DNA from: CALOFP01 sp942492635
GTDB lineage: Bacteria > UBP6 > UBA1177 > CALOFP01
DNA length: 64,000 nucleotides
Direction: 5' to 3'
Assembly: GCA_942492635.1 (NCBI GenBank)
Contig: CALOFP010000003.1
Coordinates: 310,001 to 374,000, forward strand
Positions 43,522-51,597 of this stretch are shown in pieces. The notes beneath the pieces are model-generated. The model ran no database searches, had not been told where the DNA came from, and saw only the letters and a list, made by a program, of their open reading frames with translations. Position numbers and translations under genes: made by a program. How positions within the stretch are numbered: position 1 is the stretch's first letter; every line of letters starts with the position of its first letter.

Positions 43522-43594
43522 GTTGAACAGGTCGAGTTCGGATCGAAAGCGGCATTTTTACGTCGTTTTTCGACCGAACCGCGGCCTGTTCAAC
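43522..43594. other. 73-nt interrupted inverted repeat forming a long hairpin, before the RNase T2 gene
   Basis: Outer stem GTTGAACAGG (43522-43531) / CCTGTTCAAC (43585-43594); a small internal loop; then GTTCGG-A-TCGAAA (43536-43548) pairing with TTTCGACCGAAC (43568-43579). In all 22 base pairs with one bulge and a 19-base terminal loop. No T-run follows, so it is not a standard terminator. It lies 48 bp after aspS and 28 bp before the RNase T2 start. Confidence 0.75.
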
Positions 43595-43622
43595 GAATTG
43601 TGACACACAACGGAGGTTCCAA

Positions 43623-44372
43623 ATGCCCAGGCGTGTTTTAGTGCCTGTACTCTTCATGTTTCTGACACTGGTGGTCTATCCGCTCTACAAAGTCTATTCG
43701 AAAGCGCCCTTCGACCACTACGTACTCGCACTGTCATGGCATCCCGCATTCTGTGCAAATCACAGTGAAATGCCCGAATGTGAAAAAGAGAAAAATAAAA
43801 ATAAAAGATTCAAGGGACTGTCCCTTCACGGTCTCTGGCCCAGCATGAAGAACGATCCCGACCACACATTTGCCTACTGCGGCGTTCCCAAAAAGATCGT
43901 GGAGAAGGACAAAGATAGAAAATGGTGCAGTATGCCCATGCTCAACCTTTCCCGTGAAGTGAGAAAAGGCATGTCAAAACAGATGCCCGGAAGCAAATCG
44001 TGCCTTCACCGCCATGAGTGGTACAAACACGGAAGCTGTACCGACCTCTCGCCAGACAGCTACTTCTCACTTTCCGAAAAATTCGTAGATGAAATCGGGA
44101 AGAGCCGGCTCAACAGATACCTCGTAAAAATGAGTGGAAAAACAGTTGAAAAAACAGACTTGAAGAAAGAAATAGCCGAGCAGTTCGGGGAACAGGCGCT
44201 CAACTACATCTCATTCCAGTGTGAAAAAAACAAAGAAAACTGGATCTTCTCTGAAATCAGGATCTACCTCTCCAAAGAATCCGACAACGGCACCATCAAG
44301 TTCCCCAAAGGCAACGTCGACAGAGAAGAAAACTGTCCCGAAAAATTCAAACTGTTATCAGCACATTCCTAA
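43623..44372 (+). CDS. secreted ribonuclease T2
   Basis: 249 residues, endoribonuclease acting on single-stranded RNA, exported (N-terminal hydrophobic segment about 5-22). Both active-site boxes are intact: CAS I in LSLHGLWPS and CAS II in HRHEWYKHGSC. Eight or more Cys (for example FCANHSEMPEC, YCGVP, WCSMP) suggest disulfides in the periplasm or outside. A site ACGGAGG lies 7 bases before the ATG. T2 RNases are fairly uncommon in bacteria and usually scavenge RNA as nutrient (E. coli RNase I). A long hairpin precedes the gene. Confidence 0.94.
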   Translation: MPRRVLVPVLFMFLTLVVYPLYKVYSKAPFDHYVLALSWHPAFCANHSEMPECEKEKNKNKRFKGLSLHGLWPSMKNDPDHTFAYCGVPKKIVEKDKDRKWCSMPMLNLSREVRKGMSKQMPGSKSCLHRHEWYKHGSCTDLSPDSYFSLSEKFVDEIGKSRLNRYLVKMSGKTVEKTDLKKEIAEQFGEQALNYISFQCEKNKENWIFSEIRIYLSKESDNGTIKFPKGNVDREENCPEKFKLLSAHS

Positions 44373-44764
44373 AGAAGTGATGACCGACTTCGGCGCTGCG
44401 TCTCCGGCAGGGTCCCCCTGTCATGTTTTTAGAATTCTCAACTGATCTCCTGAATCGTTGGATCTTCGAACACTGCAGAATCATAACGAGTACTGCCAAC
44501 TGTTTTATTACACCGTATTTGTTCGTGCCTTTCGCGTCTTCTGCCGTTAAAAAGAATTTGTTCGTGTTGGTTCGCGTAGTTCGCGGCTGAAGTTGAATAA
44601 ATTAACTTTAATATACTGCCTATGCAGTAGTACCCATCCTGGGTAAAGAAAAAAATCACAAAGCAACACGCATTTTTGAGTTTGGTAAAATTATGAGGTT
44701 TAAGCTGTTGATTGATATCTCTGCTCAGGTAAAGTTCAAGTTTTGTAAGCTGATAGATTCCGGA
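44373..44764. other. intergenic region with direct repeats and a small hairpin
   Basis: No gene. Contains the repeat patch at 44518-44590 (listed separately) and TACTGC-CTAT-GCAGTA (44614-44629). A 91-codon plus-strand frame that enters the next gene antisense is rejected. Confidence 0.5.
44518..44590. repeat. degenerate TTTGTTCGTG / TTCGCG repeat patch
   Basis: TTTGTTCGTG occurs at about 44518 and 44558, each followed by TTTCGCGT or GGTTCGCGT, and then GTTCGCGG. I recall similar TTCGTG-type intergenic sequences from other environmental genomes, but could not check. One locus only in this window. Confidence 0.35.
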
Positions 44765-46729
44765 TTAAATCGGATAGCGAGTGCACTGACGCTCTTTTTC
44801 GATCCTGTTGAAAAGAGAGGTCATTATTCTCAGGTAGAGTTCATCCTGCAGAAGAAGATCCTCAATGCCCGCGTCGATATTGGGGTTGTCGTTTATTTCT
44901 ATAACGTAGGCCTTACCCTCTATTTCCTTGATATCCACTCCGTAGAGGCCGTTGCCGATCAGAGATGATGATCTGACGGCTGCATTTATTATGGCGGTGG
45001 GTACCTGGTTTATGGGGATTGTTTCGGAGTTTCCGCTGAAATCGGATTCTCCTTTCGATTCCCAGTTGTAGATTTGCCAGTGTCCTCTCGCCATGTAGTA
45101 CTTGCATGCGAAAAGAGGGGTGTTGTCCAGTACTCCGATACGCCAGTCGTATTCCGACTCAAGAAATTCCTGTGCAATCACCAGGTCACTTTTCGAAAAC
45201 ATTTCCGCGAGTTTCGACTCCATCTCCTCGCGGCTGTCGACACGAAAGACATCGAGGGAGAAGGAGCTTTCAGGCAGCTTGAGTACCAGAGGGAAAGGCA
45301 GAGAGTCGATTATCGTTTCATCGCACTTTTTCTTTGTCAAAAGCCATGTCCGGGGTTGTGATATTCCAGCCTTGGAGAGCCGTTCATGGAGGTACACCTT
45401 GTTGGAACAGTGCAGTATGGACCAGGGATCGTCGATTACAACGAGTCCCTCAGTGTAGGCATGACGCGCGATGTTGTAAGTGTGATTTTCTATTGCCGTA
45501 GTCTCTCTTATGAACAGGGCGTCGAATTCGCAAATGCGGCGATAGTCCATTTTGGTTATGAACTCCACGAAAAATCCCACTTTCTCTGCCGCTTTTTTGA
45601 ATCTATCCAGCGCCTTCCTGCAGGAAGGAGGTGTCTTTTCCTCGTGGTTCACCAGAATGGCCAGATCGTATTTGTACTTTTTGAGATGGGTGCGCCGGTA
45701 ACGCTTTTTCTCGAAATAGAGGCTGAGGGACTCGTTCAGGATTTCGGGGTGATTTTTTGAAATGTGGTCAAGAGTGAGAATTTTCAGCTTTCTCACTCTC
45801 CAGCCTTCGCTCTTCACGAGGGAGATGGTGAAAAAGGGGATATTGAAAAGGGCGAACAACTTCCTGCCGAAATCCACATATCTGTTATGTTCTGTTTTGC
45901 CGAGTATTACCGTGAGTTCGAATGTCTCTTTAGAGAGATGTCTAAGCTTATCTTCCGCAAACTCCCTGATCTCGTCAAACAGACTCTGAGCGATCGAAAG
46001 ATTGGATATGTCCTTTACCGACATGACCGATGGAGTCGTTCGGTGGTTGCGGGCCGCGGCCAGCAGGGAGACGTAGTAGCCTATGGAGTGGGTCCGGTAG
46101 GAACAGCAGAGGTTGAGCACGTGAAACCGGTCTGAGTTGCGAAATGTTTCATCCGAGAGGTACTCCCTTGCCGAAATAACGTTGACCATGGGCAGTTGAA
46201 TATGTTGTTTTTTATCGTTGTCGACAACGATGATGTTGCCCCCCTTTAAGCTGCGGATGGGAGAATCGGTCAGTTTTTTCTCCATCCTGAAGGCGTTTTC
46301 ACCGGGTCCGTAGTAATCGATAAGCTGGTGTGTGGTTTCAAAGAGAAACTTTCTGTACCAGTCCACCAGTCTCATGTTCGAGGCGTCCGCTTCCAGAGTT
46401 ATTTTTTCAAACCCTTTTGCTACGGACAGGTCTGTGATGTGTTGAATCAGCAGTTCTCCCACTCCGGATCTGCGGAAATCCGGATTTACGGCGATAGAGT
46501 AGATACGAAGAGAACGTCGGTGCAGAAAAACGGTGGCCGCCCCGCTTTTTACCATTTTCTCTTTGTTTTGACCCTGCTCCACAACGTAGACAAGCTGGTT
46601 CGGGCTCGTCAAGCTGTTTTTGATGGAGCGACGACTGCTCTGGCGATGAGCGGGAAAGCAGGTGCTTTCCAGCCGCTGCAGAAAATCGATGTCTTCGGGA
46701 GCGGCTTCTCTAATGTTGATTTCATTCAT
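44765..46729 (-). CDS. GNAT acetyltransferase - RLAN - RimK-like ATP-grasp ligase fusion
   Basis: 654 residues in three parts. First, a GNAT N-acetyltransferase (about 1-150) with the acetyl-CoA loop RRSGVGELLIQHI. Second, an RLAN domain (RimK-like ATP-grasp N-terminal, about 165-340) with RFHVLNLCCSYRTHSIGYYVSLLAAARNH. Third, an ATP-grasp ligase (about 400-640): FPLVLKLPESSFSLDVFRV, VIAQEFLESEYDWRIGVLD, and the metal-binding end KAYVIEINDNPNID. Such fusions are predicted to join an amino acid or peptide to an amine and to acetylate the product or substrate; no product is established that I know. It stands alone, with no transporter or precursor peptide gene beside it. Start at 46729 has no clear ribosome site. 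Confidence 0.88.
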   Translation of the reverse strand: MNEINIREAAPEDIDFLQRLESTCFPAHRQSSRRSIKNSLTSPNQLVYVVEQGQNKEKMVKSGAATVFLHRRSLRIYSIAVNPDFRRSGVGELLIQHITDLSVAKGFEKITLEADASNMRLVDWYRKFLFETTHQLIDYYGPGENAFRMEKKLTDSPIRSLKGGNIIVVDNDKKQHIQLPMVNVISAREYLSDETFRNSDRFHVLNLCCSYRTHSIGYYVSLLAAARNHRTTPSVMSVKDISNLSIAQSLFDEIREFAEDKLRHLSKETFELTVILGKTEHNRYVDFGRKLFALFNIPFFTISLVKSEGWRVRKLKILTLDHISKNHPEILNESLSLYFEKKRYRRTHLKKYKYDLAILVNHEEKTPPSCRKALDRFKKAAEKVGFFVEFITKMDYRRICEFDALFIRETTAIENHTYNIARHAYTEGLVVIDDPWSILHCSNKVYLHERLSKAGISQPRTWLLTKKKCDETIIDSLPFPLVLKLPESSFSLDVFRVDSREEMESKLAEMFSKSDLVIAQEFLESEYDWRIGVLDNTPLFACKYYMARGHWQIYNWESKGESDFSGNSETIPINQVPTAIINAAVRSSSLIGNGLYGVDIKEIEGKAYVIEINDNPNIDAGIEDLLLQDELYLRIMTSLFNRIEKERQCTRYPI

Positions 46730-47090
46730 GCGGTTTTACACTCTTTTCAATAGTTTTTACCGATTAAAATAACCACCTGGATCAAGTATGACAGGCGAAT
46801 ATAGCACCCGCAGTACAAAATGCAAGAAAATTCGACTTGGGCCGAAATAGCAATGTAAAAACAGGTGGTTACGGGTGATTATTTTGTGAGTTCAGCGTGC
46901 CGGGGAAATTTGTTTGGAGAAGTAATCTGAGTCCTTCGGATAAAACCGTACAAGGTACAGGTGAGAGAATTGTAGTTGTATGAAAATTGGACATACGATT
47001 AAACTTCAAATTTTTGTCCGATATATTGAATTGTCGTCAAAAGTAACTATTATTTCCCCTGAATAATTTTTTCAGAAGGGAGATACTGTT
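46730..47090. other. divergent intergenic region
   Basis: No gene or repeat seen apart from the promoter candidate at 47026-47053. Confidence 0.45.
47026..47053 (+). promoter_or_regulatory. candidate promoter of the 648-residue unknown protein
   Basis: TTGAAT (47026-47031), 16-bp spacer, TATTAT (47048-47053; five of six), 38 bp before the start at 47091. Confidence 0.5.
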
Positions 47091-49037
47091 TTGGTGAAGA
47101 ATAATGTTGTTTCACTTAACCGAAAGGGAAAAGAGGGTAGCGTAGATAAAGAAGTTCAAAATGCCTTGGAATTTCTTCCGAAACTACGGAAGGATCTTCA
47201 AAAGGGCGATTACGACAAGTGCGCAGAAATTGCCGGAAAGTATATTGCGACAATGAAAGATCCTCTTGATACCGCAACTTTCGTATATTCATTATCCGGT
47301 GACTGTATCAGGGAAGCGTATCTTTTTCTGGCCATCGTTCTCGAAGAGATACACATGACGAATGGATCTCTGGACGATGAAACACTGGCCGTTTTCGAAA
47401 AAAATATTCTGCAGAATTCTGAACTTGGAGATGAGCCGCTGAATGCTGCATTGAGTATGTTGATGGATTTCGATGTCGATAAAGATTTTTTTATGCCCTA
47501 TGCCGCGGATAAATCGCCCGCGGATCTTTTGGCGGGTATGGAGCCGCTTCTTTTGAGCGATCCGTTCAAGTTTTACCTTTCCACAAGTGATCTTGCGGCG
47601 CATGATCTTTTTCCGGATGAAGAATCGGCCACAGCTTTTGTCTCACACATGTCTGAGAATCTAAATAATTGTGATGTGCTTTCGTTTCTTCTTATATCTC
47701 CATTGAAGAAGGTCAGGGATTCGCTGTTTAAAATAATGAAGGATGCCGAGCACGATGTGACGAAAAGATATGCCCTCAGATGTGCCGATTTTGTTGCTGA
47801 TTCGGCATATTCATTGCAGCTTAAAAACATGTTCGATCCGGAAAAAATCGGAAATCCTCAATACGATACAGCGAAAAAGATTTTAATTACGAAAGTCGAC
47901 GGGCAGGGAGATCAGTCCCTGATTTTCATAATGCACTCGCCGAAATTGAAGCAGTACTATTCGATTCACATGCTTTTCAATAGTGATATCGGGCTGAAGG
48001 AAATTTTCACATCCGAATACGCCTCCCTGAAATGCGTGAACAAAATAATCGACGATGTCTTTAACTCCGGCAATATGCCCGAAGATTTTGAACTGTTCGA
48101 AGTTTCACTTGATTTTGCAAAAAATATTATCGAGCACTATACAAAAGTTTCAATTGATAAGGAAACAGGGATCTATCCTGCATTTCCGGCACTCGGCGAA
48201 GTCCTTCCCCTTGAAAATTTCGCCCCGAAAGAGTATCAGCTACCTGAAAATATTTTTACCGAACAGAAGGTGGATGTTGACGGGATATTCAAAAACTGGG
48301 ACAGCTACAAAGACCAATTTTTCATGAATTTTGTTCCGAGCAGCCCACTCATAATGGAAATGGTTTCCAAATCTTTGCACGAAACCGACTATGATGAATT
48401 TTTTAACAAAGTGATTGATCACACAAAAGACGCCATTGTTAAAAAACTGGAGATAGTTGTCGGCGTATACAATGAAACAGAAAAATTAAGCGACAAAAAG
48501 TGTCTCGGAGCCATCGCCACCCTCAAAGCCGTCGCAGAGCATAGAGAAAACAGTGCGATTCCCATGTTCCAGAATCTCGTGACTAAAGTGATAGAACACC
48601 ACGAGCAGGAAATGGAACTGATGATACTGAGAAGCCTGGTTGACCCCGAAGATGAGCTAAACGAAAAGTATACAGCCGAACTGATATCGACAAACAACAA
48701 GCTGCTGAAAGAGTTTGAGAAATCTCTCAAAGAAAAAAAGTTGAAAGAGAGCACAATTAAGACTCACATGGAAAGCGTTACCTTTTTCAAGAACGAATTT
48801 CTCAACAATGATGATCCGCTTCAGGCAGATGAAGCATTTATGTATCTAGACGAATTTTTCTCGGATTACGTGAGCGAGAACGAAACCTGGTCAAAGCCTG
48901 CAAAAATGAAGCAAATGATCACAAGCATCAAGAAGTTTTACGCCTTCCTCCATGAAATTGATTACATCGATGACGAGGATATGAAGGATTTCAGGGATGC
49001 AATCAGCGGCATTCAAACAGAGTGGGGCATAAAATAA
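47091..49037 (+). CDS. unknown cytoplasmic protein with recombinase core-binding-like C-terminal domain
   Basis: 648 residues, no signal peptide or membrane helix, acidic and mostly helical. Start is TTG at 47091 or GTG at 47094; GGGAG is 8 bases before the TTG. Residues 1-520 show no family I know. The last 100 residues (EKKLKESTIKTHMESVTFFKNEFLN...WSKPAKMKQMITSIKKFYAFLHEIDYID) have the spacing of the SAM-like core-binding domain of tyrosine recombinases (ends of helices, then KKFY.FL). The catalytic domain with Arg-His-Tyr is absent, so it cannot recombine DNA by itself. It stands just before the restriction-modification island. Host-like composition. A DNA-binding or scaffold role is possible. 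Confidence 0.8.
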   Translation: MVKNNVVSLNRKGKEGSVDKEVQNALEFLPKLRKDLQKGDYDKCAEIAGKYIATMKDPLDTATFVYSLSGDCIREAYLFLAIVLEEIHMTNGSLDDETLAVFEKNILQNSELGDEPLNAALSMLMDFDVDKDFFMPYAADKSPADLLAGMEPLLLSDPFKFYLSTSDLAAHDLFPDEESATAFVSHMSENLNNCDVLSFLLISPLKKVRDSLFKIMKDAEHDVTKRYALRCADFVADSAYSLQLKNMFDPEKIGNPQYDTAKKILITKVDGQGDQSLIFIMHSPKLKQYYSIHMLFNSDIGLKEIFTSEYASLKCVNKIIDDVFNSGNMPEDFELFEVSLDFAKNIIEHYTKVSIDKETGIYPAFPALGEVLPLENFAPKEYQLPENIFTEQKVDVDGIFKNWDSYKDQFFMNFVPSSPLIMEMVSKSLHETDYDEFFNKVIDHTKDAIVKKLEIVVGVYNETEKLSDKKCLGAIATLKAVAEHRENSAIPMFQNLVTKVIEHHEQEMELMILRSLVDPEDELNEKYTAELISTNNKLLKEFEKSLKEKKLKESTIKTHMESVTFFKNEFLNNDDPLQADEAFMYLDEFFSDYVSENETWSKPAKMKQMITSIKKFYAFLHEIDYIDDEDMKDFRDAISGIQTEWGIK

Positions 49038-49141
49038 CTTAAAAGGTTATTGTCGAAGGCGGTGAAAAATGTCTATCTGCCGCCCCGCCCCCCTTGTACA
49101 TCCGCCCGATAAAAAAAATCAAGGTAATCAAGGGCATCAGC

Positions 49142-49408
49142 TTAATCTGCGGTCAAGCGTTCCATCACCTCATACTCATTCCAACCTTCCGAATGCGCCT
49201 TCCTGAATCTTTCGATCAGTTCCGAAGAATTTATTTCAACCGTCGCAGCCTCATCCGACGCCTCGATGAATTCAATCTCGTGCCAGATATGGTCATCCTC
49301 CCCGAAATATTCATCCTGAAGGTCCGGCAAACCGATTTCGGACGGAATAAAAAACATTCCCTCATTCAGATACTTCTCAACATCGTCCTGACAAAAATTT
49401 CCCGCCAC
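49142..49408 (-). CDS. small acidic protein, unknown
   Basis: 88 residues with about a quarter Asp and Glu. GTG start at 49408 with GAGG five bases upstream. The end (SSELIERFRKAHSEGWNEYEVMERLTAD) is a likely amphipathic helix pair, and the middle (EDDHIWHEIEFIEASDEAATVEI) is strand-like. No family recognised. Its size and charge fit an antitoxin or nucleic-acid mimic, but no toxin gene adjoins it, so this is only a thought. An opposite-strand frame over the same bases is weaker. Confidence 0.5.
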   Translation of the reverse strand: MAGNFCQDDVEKYLNEGMFFIPSEIGLPDLQDEYFGEDDHIWHEIEFIEASDEAATVEINSSELIERFRKAHSEGWNEYEVMERLTAD

Positions 49409-49683
49409 GATGACCTCATTATAGCTCTTGTAATTTGATGCATCTCGGTAAAGAGGTCTTTATAATAAATGAGATTTATAATGCTGCAATGCCTTTTCTG
49501 AAAAATTCAAGCGATTGAAGGAAATGTTGAAAAGTCCTGGAAATCATTGTGAAATAGTTTTGTTGTGCATCTTTTAAGTGCAGTTTTGACCGTGGTGAGA
49601 TCTTTTTTTACTTTATTTTTTATTTGCAGGTATTATCATTCTTTATCAAATTATTACTTCAAATGTGAAGGAGTAAGTAAAAA

Positions 49684-49881
49684 ATGAAATATGATGACAA
49701 GTGGATGACAATAGAAGAGCTGGCTAAATATTTGAAAATGAGCCGATCAAAGCTTTATCATATGGTCCAGAAAAGTGAAATACCGGCATCGAAAATTGGT
49801 AATCAGTGGCGGTTCGATCGAGATAAAATAAATGAATGGATGAATGCCCATTCTAATAACATCGAAGGAAAAAAGGTATAG
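49684..49881 (+). CDS. excisionase-family helix-turn-helix protein, probable R-M controller
   Basis: 65 residues, one winged HTH of the MerR/excisionase (HTH_17) type: MTIEELAKYLKMSRSKLYHMVQ followed by the wing IPASKIGNQWRFDRDKINEWM. AAGGAG lies 9 bases before the ATG. It ends 2 bp before the cytosine methylase gene on the same strand. The position suggests it controls methylase or nuclease expression, as C proteins do, though C proteins belong to another HTH family; alternatively it is a relic of a mobile element. AT-rich like the next genes. Confidence 0.85.
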   Translation: MKYDDKWMTIEELAKYLKMSRSKLYHMVQKSEIPASKIGNQWRFDRDKINEWMNAHSNNIEGKKV

Positions 49882-49883
49882 GG

Positions 49884-51179
49884 ATGGATAGAAAAAAATT
49901 TCATGTCAGAGCAGTTGAACATCTTAAAAAGCAGTCGTGGATTAATGAAGAGGATATTGAAGAGCTCGATGCATCTATAAGTCACTGGTGTCAGACCCCT
50001 TATACAGACCTACCTTTTTTTAAGAGAGAAATGCGGAGAGAGTGCCTGTCACTATTAAGGGCTAAGTTTCTGGATAGCAAAAAGGAACCTTGTTTTACGA
50101 AAGAAAAGGCGGATATTCACCAAGAGGACCTGAGGTTCCTTTTTGAGGATGTTCCTTTTCCTCCACCTGAAAAATGGGATTTTACATTTATTGATCTTTT
50201 TGCTGGGATCGGTGGTTTTCGATTGGCTTTTCAAAAAGCAGGTGGTAAATGTGTTTTCTCAAGTGAATGGGACAAGTATGCAAAGAAAACATATGAAGCA
50301 AATTTTGGTGAATATCCCTATGGGGATATCAGGACTATAGATAAAAAAGACATTCCTCCACATGACGTACTTTGTGCAGGTTTTCCCTGTCAGCCATTTT
50401 CACTTGCAGGTGTATCGAAAAAAAATTCTTTAGGGAGAAAACACGGATTTGAAGATGAGACACAGGGGACGCTTTTCTTTGAGATTAAAGAAATATTAAG
50501 GATAAAAAGACCAAAGGCCTTTATGCTTGAAAATGTAAAAAACCTTCTTTCTCATGATAAAGGGAAAACTTTTGAGGTAATCAGGCAATCGCTTGAGGAG
50601 CAATTAGGATATGTTGTTAACTGGAAAATTGTTGATGGCGCTCACTGGGTTCCTCAACACCGAGAGCGAATATTTATAGTTGGGTATGACCCTGATCAAG
50701 TATCCATAAAGAAGGACGAGATAATCATTCCCAGTGGGCCGGATGCTATGTATGAGTATCCGGAATTGAATGAAATAATTAATAAAGAAGTTGAAGGTCA
50801 TACTCTGGGGCCCGGCACATGGGATACACTTGAGAGACATAAAGCCAACCACGCAAGAAAAGGTAATGGTTTTGGATATAGTCTGCACGAAATGCCCATA
50901 AAAAAAGGAGCCTTAACACGAACTATTTCAGCCAGATATCATAAAGATGGCGCTGAAATTCTAATAGAACAGAAAGGTGACCGACCAAGACGATTAACTA
51001 TTGAAGAGGCAATGCAGCTTCAGGGGTACGATCCTGAGCGATTTGTTTTCCCTGTCTCAAAAACCCAAGCTTATAAACAGATTGGAAACAGTGTTGTTGT
51101 ACCAGCAGTGAGTGAATGTGCTTTGAAAATAGCAGAGACATTGAAGAGTAAGCCTTTTATCAACAAGGGTTTATATTAA
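49884..51179 (+). CDS. dcm: Dcm/M.EcoRII-type DNA cytosine-5 methyltransferase
   Basis: 431 residues, S-adenosylmethionine-dependent. After an N-terminal extension of about 85 residues (also found in E. coli Dcm) it has motif I FIDLFAGIGGFRLAF, motif IV GFPCQPFSLAGVSKKNSLGR (catalytic Cys), motif VI ENVKNLLSHD, motif VIII QHRERIFIVG and motif X YKQIGNSVVVP. The segment between VIII and IX, the target-recognition part, ends with HARKGNGFGYS and ISARYHKDGAEILI. From memory it is very near Dcm and M.EcoRII, which methylate the inner C of CCWGG. So CCWGG is the predicted site. It faces the Vsr and nuclease genes tail to tail with 4 bp between. GC about 37%, lower than neighbours: likely acquired by transfer. 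Confidence 0.95.
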   Translation: MDRKKFHVRAVEHLKKQSWINEEDIEELDASISHWCQTPYTDLPFFKREMRRECLSLLRAKFLDSKKEPCFTKEKADIHQEDLRFLFEDVPFPPPEKWDFTFIDLFAGIGGFRLAFQKAGGKCVFSSEWDKYAKKTYEANFGEYPYGDIRTIDKKDIPPHDVLCAGFPCQPFSLAGVSKKNSLGRKHGFEDETQGTLFFEIKEILRIKRPKAFMLENVKNLLSHDKGKTFEVIRQSLEEQLGYVVNWKIVDGAHWVPQHRERIFIVGYDPDQVSIKKDEIIIPSGPDAMYEYPELNEIINKEVEGHTLGPGTWDTLERHKANHARKGNGFGYSLHEMPIKKGALTRTISARYHKDGAEILIEQKGDRPRRLTIEEAMQLQGYDPERFVFPVSKTQAYKQIGNSVVVPAVSECALKIAETLKSKPFINKGLY

Positions 51180-51183
51180 TGGA

Positions 51184-51597
51184 CTATAGGTTTTCATTAT
51201 TGTTTTCTAAGAATTTATAGATTTTGTTTTTCAAAATTTCCATGTCTTTTATTTCACATTCCCAGACTATAAGTATATTCCAACCTAAATCTTTCAATTC
51301 TTTAATGACCCGAACATCTCTTTCGATGTTTGCTTTGAATTTCTTCTGCCAGAAATCCATATTGCTTTTTGGATTATAGGCATATTTGCATTTGTGGTGC
51401 CTATGCCAGAAGCAACCATGTACAAATATTACAGATCTATATTTAGGTAGAACAATATCCGGTTTCCCCGGGAGATCTTTCCTGTGAAGACGAAAACGAT
51501 ACCCCATGCTGTGAAGAAGTGAGCGAACAACTAATTCAGGCTTTGTATTTCCTGATTTTATTCTGCTCATGTTCCAGCTTCTATTTTTAGAGGTCAT
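51184..51597 (-). CDS. vsr: very short patch repair endonuclease Vsr (first copy)
   Basis: 137 residues (140 if the Met at 51606 is used). It nicks next to T:G mismatches left by deamination of methylated C in Dcm sites, preventing C-to-T mutation. Conserved core: GNTKPELVVRSLLHSMGYRFRLH, the active-site Asp in GKPDIVLPKYRSVIFVHGCFWHRHHKC, and GWNILIVWECEI. The start at 51597 overlaps the nuclease stop as ATGA, so the two genes are coupled. Composition AT-rich like the Dcm gene it serves. Confidence 0.95.
   Translation of the reverse strand: MTSKNRSWNMSRIKSGNTKPELVVRSLLHSMGYRFRLHRKDLPGKPDIVLPKYRSVIFVHGCFWHRHHKCKYAYNPKSNMDFWQKKFKANIERDVRVIKELKDLGWNILIVWECEIKDMEILKNKIYKFLENNNENL

Noticed and set aside
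44693..44968. 91-codon plus-strand frame downstream of RNase T2
   Set aside because: Most of it is antisense to the conserved ATP-grasp C-terminus of the minus-strand gene.
47091..49037. Calling the 648-residue protein an integrase
   Set aside because: Only the core-binding-like part is present; there is no catalytic domain with the Arg...His-x-x-Arg...Tyr residues.
49094..49438. 114-codon plus-strand frame over the small acidic gene
   Set aside because: No ribosome site and a translation rich in Ile/Arg/Phe; the minus-strand frame has GAGG and a more protein-like sequence, though it too is uncertain.
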